A DNA stretch of 64,000 nucleotides. It comes from Acidimicrobiaceae bacterium (lineage in GTDB: Bacteria; Actinomycetota; Acidimicrobiia; Acidimicrobiales; Acidimicrobiaceae). Position 1 is the stretch's first letter. Every line of letters starts with the position of its first letter. Below the pieces are notes generated by a model. It was not told the DNA's origin. It made no database searches and saw nothing but the letters and a program-made list of their open reading frames with translations. The stretch spans positions 1-64,000 of the forward strand of contig JABEUN010000019.1 in assembly GCA_013044385.1 (NCBI GenBank). Direction: 5' to 3'. The position numbers were made by a program, and so were the translations under genes. Shown here one piece after another: positions 25,323 through 34,786 of the stretch.

Positions 25323-26792
25323 TCAGCCCCGGTGGTTGATCGCCACATATTTCAGGTAAAGAAATTCGTTGATGCCCTCGAAACCGCCCTCTCTGCCGAA
25401 TCCAGAACTCTTGACTCCACCGAATGGTGCTGCAGCGTTAGAAACCAAACCCTGATTCAGTCCGATCATCCCGGTCTCAAGCCCCTCGGTCACGCGTAGG
25501 GCCCTATTTAAATTCTCGGTGAATACGTATGCCACCAGGCCATATTCCGTGTTATTCGCTAACTTGATCACCTGGTCCTCGTCTTCGAAACCGTACACCG
25601 AGGCGATGGGGCCGAATATCTCCTCATTGGCGATCCTCCAACTCGGATCTACGTCTACAACAACAGTAGGTTCATAGAAGTAGCCACCAATTGAGAGCGA
25701 CTTCCCTCCAGTAACAATTCGGGCTCCCCTACTCTGAGCGTCATCCAGCAAGTTCGATACCTTGTCGACCGCTGCCTGCTCAATAAGTGGTCCGACCTGG
25801 ACATCAGCTTCGGTTCCCCTGCCTACGGTCAGTCCAGCCATGGTTTCAGCCAACCTTGCCGAGAACTCTGGGAGAATCGATCGCTGAACGAAGATCCGGT
25901 TGGCGGACGTACAGGCTTCACCCATATTTCGCATCTTCGCAAACACTGCTCCACTGACTGCCTTATCGAGATCAGCATCCTCGAACACGATCAGTGGTGC
26001 ATTACCCCCTAGCTCCATTGACAGACGGAGGAGGCCATGGGAGGCCTGGCTCATTAGCAGCCGACCGACCTCGGTTGAACCCGTGAAACTCAGCTTCCTC
26101 AGCCTGCGATCTGCGAGCAATGGTTGCGTCACCCCTGCAGGATCTGTGGTACTAATCATGTTCACAACACCCGCCGGTAACCCTGCCTCCTCAAGGATGG
26201 TCATGAGCGCAGCCATGCATAATGGAGTCAACTCAGCCGGCTTGACGATGACAGTACAGCCAGCGGCCAGTGCCGGACCGATCTTTCGAGTTCCCATCGC
26301 CAACGGGAAGTTCCAAGGCGTGATTAGATAGGACGGTCCAACTGGCTGTTTGACCGTCATGACTCGGGTGGTTCCATCTGGAGAGAAGTAGTAATCTCCA
26401 CTGATTCTGACGGCCTCCTCCGCGAACCAACGAAAGAATTCCGCCGCATATGCGACCTCTCCCCTAGACTCAGCTATCGGTTTTCCCATCTCAAGGGTCA
26501 TGAGAAGGGCCAGCTCTTCCGATTTCGAAACCATCAATTCAAATGCACGCCGGATTATCTCGCCCCTCGTCCTGGCGGGTGTCCGTGCCCATCCGCTCTG
26601 GGCGGCATCGGCCGCCGCCAGAGCATCGATAGAATCCGACGGTGTAGCGTCCGCCATTTCGGCTAGAACCTCTCGGGTAGACGGGTCCTCTACTTGGAAC
26701 CTCCTACCTGACGCTGCCGGCCTCCATTTCCCACCTATAAAGAGATCTTTGTTGACCGACTCGACAACCGACTTCTCATCCAATTGCGCCAT
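25323..26792 (-). CDS. gabD: Succinate-semialdehyde dehydrogenase (NAD(P)+)
   Basis: A 489-residue aldehyde dehydrogenase of the GabD type, which oxidises succinic semialdehyde to succinate. The NAD(P)-site TPWNFPLAM contains N161, the general base is E260 in MELGGNAP, and the nucleophile is C294 in GEACTSANR. The C-terminal FGGVKSSGFGREGG motif is present. Succinic semialdehyde is the best-matched substrate, but related semialdehydes are possible. Its stop codon abuts the stop codon of the convergent GNAT-fusion gene with no base between. Confidence 0.9.
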   Translation of the reverse strand: MAQLDEKSVVESVNKDLFIGGKWRPAASGRRFQVEDPSTREVLAEMADATPSDSIDALAAADAAQSGWARTPARTRGEIIRRAFELMVSKSEELALLMTLEMGKPIAESRGEVAYAAEFFRWFAEEAVRISGDYYFSPDGTTRVMTVKQPVGPSYLITPWNFPLAMGTRKIGPALAAGCTVIVKPAELTPLCMAALMTILEEAGLPAGVVNMISTTDPAGVTQPLLADRRLRKLSFTGSTEVGRLLMSQASHGLLRLSMELGGNAPLIVFEDADLDKAVSGAVFAKMRNMGEACTSANRIFVQRSILPEFSARLAETMAGLTVGRGTEADVQVGPLIEQAAVDKVSNLLDDAQSRGARIVTGGKSLSIGGYFYEPTVVVDVDPSWRIANEEIFGPIASVYGFEDEDQVIKLANNTEYGLVAYVFTENLNRALRVTEGLETGMIGLNQGLVSNAAAPFGGVKSSGFGREGGFEGINEFLYLKYVAINHRG

Positions 26793-26954
26793 TACAAAAT
26801 CCGCCTTCCAACATCCATTATCGGGTGTCCACCAGTTTGACGAGTCTGACCGTAGGGATCGAGCCCTCTGTGAGAGGCTAGCGAATCATGGCTGGATAAG
26901 GCAAATATCCCCGATGAATTACCTCTCCGCCATGCTGGCAGAATGCCGAGTCTC

Positions 26955-27761
26955 TCAGGTGAGAATATCTTTTGAACGGAAGTTGAGCAGCGAGCCAACT
27001 ACGCCTATCAGTAACCAGGAGAGCTGTGAAATTACTTCCTTGATAAGTTGGGAATAGTTGGTCGGCGTCCTGAATAGATCGATGAATGCCTGCCAGTAGT
27101 GCGATGGAAGAAGCGTCGCGATTGCCTGCAGTTGCGGAATTGGATCAAGTATCTCAGATACGATCGCAACACCTAGCCCGATAGCCACTGCCGCGATTGG
27201 TGACTCGGTGTAGGTAGAGGCATAAGTTGAAATCGCCACAACCGAGACCATCGCTATACCGACGGCCAACGCAGCCTGGACCGAAAGTATAAAGGCATGA
27301 CCTTCGCTAATAACGGTGCCCGAGAGGGTAACTACCGCCCCATGAGGAAACAGCAACAAACCGAACAGCCACCCAGAACCCATTACTACGAAAGACGCAA
27401 CGAATCCAAAAACGATAGATGCTGCCATCTTGGTCAAAGCGAGCCGAGTCCTAGAGATCGGAGCCACAAGCAGGTATCTAAGTGCCCCGGACTGTGCCTC
27501 CCCTGCGATGGAGTCACCAGCGACAAAAGCAACCGCCATAGGCAGAAGAAACGTCTCTATGGTCACAAGGCCAACCAGCGACAGAAACAATGAATTCTGG
27601 GTCAACTGTTGGAAGAAAGGCGGTCCCTGTCCGCCATTACCACCGTGGCCACCAAAGTATTTGACCAGAAAACCTAAAAGTGCGGGAACCAACCCGAGCA
27701 GTGTCAGTATCACGATGTTTCTAGGTCTTCGAAATATCAGCCGCAACTCCTCAGCGAACAC
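26955..27761 (-). CDS. ABC-2 type transporter permease
   Basis: A 268-residue integral membrane protein with about six hydrophobic segments, the permease partner of the ATPase encoded just upstream. The arrangement of FLLPMAVAFVAGDSIAGE, then a SGALRYLLVAPISR segment, is typical of ABC-2/NatB-like permeases. GTG 27761 is chosen because GGGGGAGGG lies 5 bases upstream and it overlaps the ATPase end by 11 bases; the frame is open for 13 more codons upstream. Substrate unknown; membership in a LolA-ABC-ABC operon suggests lipid or lipoprotein-related export. Confidence 0.85.
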   Translation of the reverse strand: MFAEELRLIFRRPRNIVILTLLGLVPALLGFLVKYFGGHGGNGGQGPPFFQQLTQNSLFLSLVGLVTIETFLLPMAVAFVAGDSIAGEAQSGALRYLLVAPISRTRLALTKMAASIVFGFVASFVVMGSGWLFGLLLFPHGAVVTLSGTVISEGHAFILSVQAALAVGIAMVSVVAISTYASTYTESPIAAVAIGLGVAIVSEILDPIPQLQAIATLLPSHYWQAFIDLFRTPTNYSQLIKEVISQLSWLLIGVVGSLLNFRSKDILT

Positions 27762-28737
27762 CGAAGCCCTCCCCCGTAAGCGAAACGAACACATCTTCAA
27801 GCGAACGTCGGCTCGGAATGAGTGAGTGCACTCTGAAACCTTCGGCTATTAGCCTCTCATTGAGCTGCGCCGAGTCAACCCCATTACCAACCAACGACAA
27901 CAGGTCAGGTCCCGTTATGGTGATTTCAGCATCCGGATACATCGCCTTGGCGACTTCGGCAGCGACTTCAGACCTTTGTACTCCAACGATCAACTCGGGC
28001 AGTGCGGAAGCCACAAGATCGGAGATTCGACCGATCGACAACATCTGCCCCGCCTTCATGATTCCAATATGGCTGCATATAGCCTCCACCTCCCCTAGAA
28101 GGTGGGAAGAGAGAAGCACCGTAGAGCCCTCCTTTGCCAGTTGACCAACTATCTCACGGACCTCTTTCATACCGGAAGGGTCCAACCCATTGGTCGGCTC
28201 GTCGAGTATGTATAACTCACGCGGGAAAAGTAGCGCCTGTGCCAAGCCGAGTCGCTGCTTCATGCCGAGTGAGTACGACTTGACCGGTTTTCCGGCTGCT
28301 GAACTGAGGCCAACTTTGGCAATTGCTGCCTCAGCTAGTGCCATTGACTTTCGTCTCGACACCTTACGCGCAATGGCCAGTCTCGCCACCGCTTCTGCTC
28401 CGGGAAGATGTCCAGGAAACCCTGGACCCTCGATCAAGCAACCAACTTTTTCGAGTGCCTTAGCATCACCCAACTTCACTCGCTTGCCAAGGATGGATGC
28501 CTCGCCAGAATCGATCTGTATCAGTCCTAAAACCATCCTGATGGTGGTGGTCTTTCCCGAGCCATTTGGGCCGAGAAGTCCGAAGACTGACCCGGACGGA
28601 ACCTCAAAACTAAGGTCATCCACTACACGCTGATTTTTGAAGGACTTCGAGATGCCCTTCGCCTCGACTACTGAGCTAGCAGAGATTCGGCTCTCCCGGA
28701 TCTCAAGCGTTGCCGAGAAGTGTCGCGTCGGCCTCAA
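27751..28737 (-). CDS. ABC transporter ATP-binding protein
   Basis: A roughly 329-residue ABC ATPase. Walker A is GPNGSGKTT, the signature is YSLGMKQRLGLA, Walker B is LYILDEPTNGLD, and the switch His is in LLSSHLL. The C-terminal about 80 residues form a domain common in NatA/drug-export ATPases. The start is uncertain: the first family residues (VVEAKGISKSF) are preceded by no close ATG or GTG; TTG 28737 is the nearest standard start and overlaps the LolA-like gene by 35 bases. It works with the permease downstream. Confidence 0.88.
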   Translation of the reverse strand: MRPTRHFSATLEIRESRISASSVVEAKGISKSFKNQRVVDDLSFEVPSGSVFGLLGPNGSGKTTTIRMVLGLIQIDSGEASILGKRVKLGDAKALEKVGCLIEGPGFPGHLPGAEAVARLAIARKVSRRKSMALAEAAIAKVGLSSAAGKPVKSYSLGMKQRLGLAQALLFPRELYILDEPTNGLDPSGMKEVREIVGQLAKEGSTVLLSSHLLGEVEAICSHIGIMKAGQMLSIGRISDLVASALPELIVGVQRSEVAAEVAKAMYPDAEITITGPDLLSLVGNGVDSAQLNERLIAEGFRVHSLIPSRRSLEDVFVSLTGEGFGVR

Positions 28738-29809
28738 GCACAGACAGCTTGACCGTACCAGCAAGAATCTTTCCATCTGGCAAGACCAGTGCATCGAGGA
28801 ACGGTGTCGACAAGTATTGGTCTGTTTGTCCCAAAACAGTCACCTGTTGCTCTGCTTCTGTAAGCAACTGGCTGTAACTCTTGGCCGAACCGGAACTCGT
28901 AAGCTTGGCGAACGCACCCGGCTGCGACACAAACACCTTCTCAAAACCCGCGCCGAGAGTAGCCATTGCAGTCTTTGTCGAACCGGAAACACCAGAAGGT
29001 GCATTATGTCCACTAGGCATAAAAGCAGATCCAGAGTTCATTGGCGTCAATGACTTGACCGTCGCCCCCGAAGGAGGTGTGAACTGAAATACCGAGCTAC
29101 TTGGAGCGGTGAAGGCAACTTTCGAGTACTCCAGCGAGAACGAAGGCGACGAACTCCCTGAGGCAACGGCGTCAACACCCAGCACCTGATTGTACTGAGA
29201 ATCGACATAGATATTGACTTGGCTCACCGTCGAACCCGACTGTAGGGACTGAATCTTGAGGTCGTAACTAGCGATGCCTCCAACGAAAGTATTGGCTCCA
29301 AGAGACACCCTGCCATAAGGTGCCAAGTTCTGTATGAACTGGTCAGCAACCATTTGCGGATCCGCTCCAAGAGCACCAGTGGTCCCCGGCGAACTCGGTA
29401 GGTTGAGCTGTGTAGCCTTTTGGGTTGCGGAGTCCCATAGCCATGCCGACTTACCACTCACATATAGATCTTGCTCTGACTGTCCGCCCTGATACTGCAC
29501 CCGGTACTCAGACGACGAAGCTCGCCAGACGTTGAATGAGTTGGTACCAGACAGGAACTGGGAGAGTGAAGATAGTGAACTCCCACCGAGAGAAACTCCG
29601 GACGGAAGGATTTGTGAAATCTCCTGAACGGTGCCGGTGACAGGCTGTGGCACCGCACCAAGTACGTCCCCCAAGAGTTGTGAAGCTGTGACAGATGGTA
29701 GTGACGGGGTCTGAGCACTAACTAGACTCGGCGTCGTTGCAGCGAACGCAAGCGAGACTGCGCCTATGCCCAAAGGGACGGCCAGGCCGAAATACTTACC
29801 GTAGCGCAT
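28703..29809 (-). CDS. Secreted LolA-like / DUF2092-type lipoprotein-carrier fold protein
   Basis: A 368-residue exported protein. A signal peptide (about 1-32, ending LVSAQT) is followed by a Ser/Gly-rich region and a beta-rich domain resembling the LolA/LolB-like incomplete barrel (segments such as YRVQYQGGQSEQDLYVSG and VNIYVDSQYNQVLGVD). In many actinobacteria a similar protein precedes an ABC ATPase/permease pair, as here. ATG 29809 has AGGAG 7 bases upstream. The fold assignment is tentative, the export signal is clear. It is divergent from the sigma factor gene. Confidence 0.6.
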   Translation of the reverse strand: MRYGKYFGLAVPLGIGAVSLAFAATTPSLVSAQTPSLPSVTASQLLGDVLGAVPQPVTGTVQEISQILPSGVSLGGSSLSSLSQFLSGTNSFNVWRASSSEYRVQYQGGQSEQDLYVSGKSAWLWDSATQKATQLNLPSSPGTTGALGADPQMVADQFIQNLAPYGRVSLGANTFVGGIASYDLKIQSLQSGSTVSQVNIYVDSQYNQVLGVDAVASGSSSPSFSLEYSKVAFTAPSSSVFQFTPPSGATVKSLTPMNSGSAFMPSGHNAPSGVSGSTKTAMATLGAGFEKVFVSQPGAFAKLTSSGSAKSYSQLLTEAEQQVTVLGQTDQYLSTPFLDALVLPDGKILAGTVKLSVLEADATLLGNA

Positions 29810-30054
29810 AGCAAAACTCCTATCGTTATTTGCGATTCTAGAGCATCACTATGAAAAGTGGTGTATCCTAATCGGCGCGCGACTATTCCTTTTCACAGCT
29901 TTTTCCGATATAGATGTACGATGCTTAGGCAGTCGGAAGTTCTAGGGACGGCGAATTTGTCTAACAAGAGGTCTTCGGCCAGCGGACTGGACGAGTTCGG
30001 GCGAATCGCGCTAAACTGTAGCGTCACGTTTTGAAGGTGAGCGGCGAGAGAGAT

Positions 30055-30972
30055 ATGTCGAATAACAATTTGCAGGAAACTTCGACAACAGTGGAGAAGA
30101 GGACGAAGCGGCGTAAGGCGAGCAGCGATTTAGAGGTCGCGCTCAGCTCAGTAGGACTCGGTGCAGACGCAGTAAGACTTTTCCTAGACGATTTAGCTAA
30201 GCACCCACTTCCATCACCAGCAGAGCAAGTTGAGCTTGCCAAGAGGGTTCGTGACGGCGATGAAATAGCCAAAGCGGAGATGGTTGCAGCGAACCTGAGG
30301 CTGGTGGTTCACTGGGCAAGACGGTACCAGGATCGTGGAGTCGAACTGTCAGATCTGATCCAAGAGGGAACCTTCGGGCTCATCAGGGCCGTGGAGAAGT
30401 TCGACTGGAGAAGGGGTTTCAAGTTCTCGACCTACGCGACGTGGTGGGTGCGCCAGTCTCTTCAGAGGGCAGTGCACAACCATGGTCAGGCAATCCGACT
30501 CCCAATGGAGGCCGCTGAGCGGTCAAGACGAGTCGACAATGTCACAAGGGAACTTGCAGCAGATCTCGGTAGGAGCCCCACTGAAGAGGAGATTGCAGAG
30601 GCGTCCAACCTCTCTTCCTCACAGCTGGCTGATGTCAGACACGCTGCAAGGGTTGTCGCAAGTCTCGACCAAGCAGTCGGCCCAGAGGGTGAGACGAGCC
30701 TCGGAGACTTGGTGATTGGTTCCGATACGTCCTTCGAGGACAACGTGGACGAGGCACTGGCTAGAGACCAGCTAAGGAAGGCTGTCGAGGAACTCGATCC
30801 GCTCGAGCGGGCAGTAGTGACGCTGAGGTTCGGTCTGAACGGGGAGCGTCCCGCCTCGCTTGAAGCGACCGCTCGGATGCTCGGAATAGGGCCAAGGAGG
30901 GCGAGGAGGCTTGAGGCCTCAGCTCTCGACAGGCTTGCGGATCACCCCGGGCTTAAGGCGCCTGCGGCCTAG
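30055..30972 (+). CDS. Sigma-70 family RNA polymerase sigma factor (group 2-like, divergent DNA-reading regions)
   Basis: A 305-residue sigma factor with regions 1.2, 2, 3 and 4 but no long region 1.1. Region 2 contains DLIQEGTFGLIRAVEKFDW and FKFSTYATWWVRQ, the primary-sigma core-binding and -10 segments. Region 4.2 is odd: where primary sigmas read VTRERIRQIEAKAL, this protein reads IGPRRARRLEASAL. The position of E. coli Thr440 is Gln. So it looks like a SigB/HrdB relative with changed promoter preference. ATG 30055 follows GAGAG; TTG 30031 and GTG 30037 are alternatives. The gene stands alone. Confidence 0.9.
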   Translation: MSNNNLQETSTTVEKRTKRRKASSDLEVALSSVGLGADAVRLFLDDLAKHPLPSPAEQVELAKRVRDGDEIAKAEMVAANLRLVVHWARRYQDRGVELSDLIQEGTFGLIRAVEKFDWRRGFKFSTYATWWVRQSLQRAVHNHGQAIRLPMEAAERSRRVDNVTRELAADLGRSPTEEEIAEASNLSSSQLADVRHAARVVASLDQAVGPEGETSLGDLVIGSDTSFEDNVDEALARDQLRKAVEELDPLERAVVTLRFGLNGERPASLEATARMLGIGPRRARRLEASALDRLADHPGLKAPAA

Positions 30973-32093
30973 GAGGGTCGTGCGTTTCGAGTATGCCCGA
31001 GCGCGCTAGTCCGATTGGCGCTCATCTCGCGAACTAGGTCCAAATCTGGGAAAACTGGACGTCCTAGTTCTCGGCCTGAATTGGTGCAAGGTCCCTATGC
31101 GTGTCGAACAATCGAGGTAAACCGCTCGATGACAAGGGCCGACACACGTCACCGCCCTCGGTAGTAACCTTGGTCGTGGCGCTCAACCTAGTCGGGGCCC
31201 GGCTAGCCGCCATGGGGTCGAGTGCTACAGCTTCGAAATCGCAGGCAGTAAATCGAACGCCCTATCCCAGAGACAAAGTCACTGGATCTCTCCCGGCTAG
31301 AGACGTTGGTCTGGGTTTTGCTAATCGATTGTCCAATGCACGCCTGGTCAGGTTCCTCCGCCGAGATCAGAATTCAATACCTTCTCATTCGATCAGCAAA
31401 AAGTGGCCCGATGGCTGGCAGCAATGCAACACCACCTGGCATGTGCGCCCTACCATATTGTTCTAAAAATGAAGGTCAATAAAAGCACGGAATTTCGATG
31501 CCGTCGAAGTACTCCACTTCGACGGCCACCCCGGAGATAAGTCTGGCGGCAAGGCCGCCAGAAACTGTCAATTCTGCACCAAATTTGCCGACCCATGAGT
31601 ACGACTGGGCCGTGATCCTAGTCGGTCTGCGTATTGATTACGTAAGTTGGATCGCCCCGAGGCGAGGACGTATCCGCTACTCCAGATTTCTGAACGTGCT
31701 CGGCGTCCGGGCCAGAGAAGCTGGCCGTCCAGCCAGGTAGGTAGGCCGCAACCTCTCGTCAAACTGATTCATGCTGCGCCGCCGCGTGTGATGAGCCCCA
31801 TACGCTGCATGAATTATGCGAACGGAGGGGCCACGGTGACCTTGACCAAATCCCACGTCGATCGCCGCAAGCCGAGCCAAATTCGGATCTGTCTCATTCA
31901 CCCGAAGGAGATGCTCCGTGTAAGGCCCCTCAAATTGGACAGAGCACACGTTCCCCAGCCTGATGAGGAAAAAACTTTCGAGTAGCCTCCTAAATTCTGC
32001 TCAGCCGATTCTCCTGCGAAGGCTCAGAGACAACGAAGCGGGTAACCAAATCCTTTTGTAAGAACTAGAGCATGACCACAGGCGATAGAGCTG
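30973..32093. other. Gene-poor gap (1.1 kb) downstream of the sigma factor gene
   Basis: No recognisable gene on either strand; the open frames present (for example 31101-31466 and 31647-31985 on plus) lack family resemblance and good starts. Structured DNA is notable: GAACTAGG/CCTAGTTC arms at 31031-31038 and 31063-31070, then two perfect hairpins at 31501-31525 and 31543-31561. The first pair may terminate sigma-gene transcription, although no T-run follows. The region could hold a decayed gene or an unrecognised RNA. Confidence 0.5.
31501..31561. repeat. Two perfect hairpins in tandem
   Basis: CCGTCGAAGT (31501-31510) pairs exactly with ACTTCGACGG (31516-31525) around a 5-base loop. CTGGCGGC (31543-31550) pairs exactly with GCCGCCAG (31554-31561) around a 3-base loop. 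Neither is followed by a T-tract, so they are not classical intrinsic terminators. A structured RNA, a protein-binding site or a REP-like element are possible. Confidence 0.6.
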
Positions 32094-33755
32094 TCAAAGT
32101 CCTAAAGAAGCAGCCTCTATCGCTCCTTTGCGCAGGGATTCAGGAATCTTTGGTAGACACCCGATGGTCGGAGCACCCCAACTCTCGCCCAGTCTTGACT
32201 CAACGAACACCGCAGCCAACTCCGGCATGGAGTTCTCGATCATTAAATGGCTTTGAAGAAGGAGACCAAGTCGACCCACCAACTGTCTGGCATTCCACTC
32301 TGAGACCTCGAGGCCAACGAGGCGTGCCTCTAGTTCATCAAGCCGACCGTCGTAGGAGTTGATGAAACCTCTGCTCTTGGACAGCTCGGAGAGCAAAGCG
32401 TCGACCGTTGAAGGCTGACGATGCATGGCTCTCAAGGTGTCAAGTGCATTTACATTTCCAGCACCTTCCCAGATCCCGTTCAAGGGCGCCTCTCGGTAAA
32501 GTCTCGCAGTAAGGCTCTCCTCCACATACCCACTTCCGCCGAGGCATTCCATGGCTTCGGCAACAAAAGTGGGAGCACGCTTGCAAACTAGGAACTTTGA
32601 AATCGCAATCCCGATCCTCCTCAGATCAGACTCGCCCTCATCAATTCCAGACTGGTCAGTGGCGTGAGCCATCCGCAATGCCATCAACGAAGATGCCTCG
32701 GATTCCAGGATCAGATCCAGCAGCACATTCTGCATTAGGTCATGCTCGATCAGCAGACTAGAAAACGCCGAACGTCTCCTTGCGAACCACAACGCCTGCA
32801 CCAGTGCCTGGCGCATCTGCGCCGCCGCGCCAATCAACGAATCGAGTCGACAGCACCCGACCATCTCAAGTATGGTCTTGATACCCCTTCCCTCCTCACC
32901 GACGAGATGACCGACTGCACCGGCGAGTTCAATCTCAGAGGACGCATTAGAGCGATTGCCTACTTTGTCCTTAAGCCTCTGCAGTCGAATACCATTCAGA
33001 GTCCCGTCCTCTAAAACGCGAGGCACCAAAAAGCAGCTGAGTCCATTTCGGCTCTGTGCCAAAGTCATAAACGCATCCGACATAGGTGCAGAACAGAACC
33101 ACTTATGTCCCAAAAGGCGGTAGGTCCCGCTCGCGGTCAGGGTGGCCGTGGTGGTGTTCGCGCGCACATCCGAACCTCCTTGCTTCTCTGTCATAGCCAT
33201 TCCACAAGTTAGGCCAGCCTTTGAAGAAGGGATCTTTAAACCAAAGTCATAGTTGCGTGACCTAAACCCGGGCTCCCAGATCTCAGCCAGTTCAGGGGAA
33301 TGCCGTAGCGTCGGAACAGCGGCATAAGTCATAGATACCGGACAGCCATGACCCGCCTCGACCTGGGAGACGAGGTACAGGCCGACTGCACGCTTTAGAT
33401 GAGCATCCTTTCTGGTATCTGCCATATCTGGATAAGACGCCACTCCTTCACCAATGGTCAATGTCATCAAGGAATGCCAAGCAGGATGGAACTCGACCTC
33501 GTCGATACGATTACCATTTCTATCGTGCGTACGGAGAATCGGGGGGTGCTCGTTAGCCAACCGCCCCGCCTCAATCGTCTGGGTCTTACCGAGCAGTTCT
33601 CCGAGCCCCACTAAGTCATCCAGCCCTGAACCACGCCCATGAAGGTAGTTAACGATCGTCGAGTCAGATTCGAAGAGGTTGTAATCCGTCGGAGCACTCG
33701 GCTGGTTGTAAACCGCATGGGTATCGAATCCAAAGCCATTTCCAAGATCTACCAC
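32094..33755 (-). CDS. Acyl-CoA dehydrogenase family protein, AidB-like
   Basis: A 553-residue acyl-CoA dehydrogenase of the AidB branch (isovaleryl-CoA dehydrogenase-like; E. coli AidB is an alkylation-response flavoprotein). AidB-type landmarks: THAVYNQP at the N-terminus, LGRLANEHPP, FHPAWHSLM, the FAD-contact segment MTEKQGGSDVRANTT, and WEGAGNVNALD near the end. GTG 33755 is chosen: GGAGGA lies 6 bases upstream and family homology begins soon after; the frame is open for 20 more codons. Whether it acts in DNA protection or acyl-CoA oxidation is unknown. Confidence 0.85.
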   Translation of the reverse strand: MVDLGNGFGFDTHAVYNQPSAPTDYNLFESDSTIVNYLHGRGSGLDDLVGLGELLGKTQTIEAGRLANEHPPILRTHDRNGNRIDEVEFHPAWHSLMTLTIGEGVASYPDMADTRKDAHLKRAVGLYLVSQVEAGHGCPVSMTYAAVPTLRHSPELAEIWEPGFRSRNYDFGLKIPSSKAGLTCGMAMTEKQGGSDVRANTTTATLTASGTYRLLGHKWFCSAPMSDAFMTLAQSRNGLSCFLVPRVLEDGTLNGIRLQRLKDKVGNRSNASSEIELAGAVGHLVGEEGRGIKTILEMVGCCRLDSLIGAAAQMRQALVQALWFARRRSAFSSLLIEHDLMQNVLLDLILESEASSLMALRMAHATDQSGIDEGESDLRRIGIAISKFLVCKRAPTFVAEAMECLGGSGYVEESLTARLYREAPLNGIWEGAGNVNALDTLRAMHRQPSTVDALLSELSKSRGFINSYDGRLDELEARLVGLEVSEWNARQLVGRLGLLLQSHLMIENSMPELAAVFVESRLGESWGAPTIGCLPKIPESLRKGAIEAASLGL

Positions 33756-33811
33756 GGCGACTCCTCCGAATTTGGCGACCCTCCAAGGGTACATCCAACG
33801 GTGGCAGGTTC

Positions 33812-34786
33812 TCAATCAGGTCGAATTACCTGACCGTCGTATGCGGCTCCGAGCTGCCGAAGTACTGATCGAAGGTCTTTTGCTAATCCAGACGAAAAAG
33901 TAAGAGTCCTTCCGTCTAAAGGGTGCTGGAACGACAATTTTGATGAGTGGAGAAATGGTCGTCCGAGGCCTTCAAAACGCTTGCCCCTATAGGCAGTATC
34001 ACCTACCACAGAATGTCCAATCGCCTCGAGATGAACTCGAATCTGGTGGGTCCTGCCGGTCTCAAGGCGAAGCTCCAAAAGCGTAAAGGATTCTTCGGAA
34101 ACAATGCGCTCTAATACAGTGAAGTTCGTCACTGCAGCCCTTCCTGCCGATGCAATGGCCATCTTCACGGGGTCCTTAGTGGAGCGCGATATCGGTGCAT
34201 CGATCACGCCTGAGTTGAACTCCACCAACCCTCTGACCAGGGCGATATAAGTTCGTCCAACATCCCTATTGGCAATCTGCCTAGATAGCGACGAGTATGC
34301 CATTTCTGTACGCGCCAGAAGCATCAAGCCCGACGTGCCTTTGTCGAGGCGGTGTACCACACCACTTCGGCCCTCCTGGCCAACTCCATGCACCTCTGGG
34401 AAAAGTGCCAGCAGGCCTTGGCTGATGGTACCGGTGGCGTTTCCCGAACCCGGGTGCACTACCTGGCCAGCCCGCTTGTCTATCACCAGAACCTCGGCGT
34501 CAAAGTAGACGATATCCAAAGGTGTAGGGTTCGTCTCTACGACTGGTGCTCGATCTGGAATGGCCTCAATGTTTGCTGAGAGTGTCTGTGAAGGCAGCAC
34601 TCGATAGGATCGCTTGGATACTGCTTGCCCGTTGATCGAGACCGCACCTTGATCGATGAGATTTCCCGATCGCTCTCTTGTGATTCCGTAGAGCATCGAC
34701 ACGGTACGATCCAGTCTTTCCCCGGTCATAGCGTTTGGTATCTCAAAGGACTCTGCCACATGCTCACCAGGAGTTCGATCAATCAT
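33812..34786 (-). CDS. rluD: RluA-family 23S rRNA pseudouridine synthase (RluD type)
   Basis: A 324-residue pseudouridine synthase: an S4 RNA-binding domain (about 15-85) followed by the RluA catalytic domain. The catalytic Asp is in VVHRLDKGTSGLML, and the ETGRTHQIRVHL motif is intact. By family it modifies helix 69 of 23S rRNA. The ATG abuts the lspA stop (TAGATG), with AAAGAG upstream, so the pair is cotranscribed; LspA-RluD adjacency is common in actinobacteria. Confidence 0.94.
   Translation of the reverse strand: MIDRTPGEHVAESFEIPNAMTGERLDRTVSMLYGITRERSGNLIDQGAVSINGQAVSKRSYRVLPSQTLSANIEAIPDRAPVVETNPTPLDIVYFDAEVLVIDKRAGQVVHPGSGNATGTISQGLLALFPEVHGVGQEGRSGVVHRLDKGTSGLMLLARTEMAYSSLSRQIANRDVGRTYIALVRGLVEFNSGVIDAPISRSTKDPVKMAIASAGRAAVTNFTVLERIVSEESFTLLELRLETGRTHQIRVHLEAIGHSVVGDTAYRGKRFEGLGRPFLHSSKLSFQHPLDGRTLTFSSGLAKDLRSVLRQLGAAYDGQVIRPD

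Noticed and set aside
31031-31070. GAACTAGG/CCTAGTTC hairpin as sigma-gene terminator
   Set aside because: Long loop and no T-run; not a convincing intrinsic terminator.
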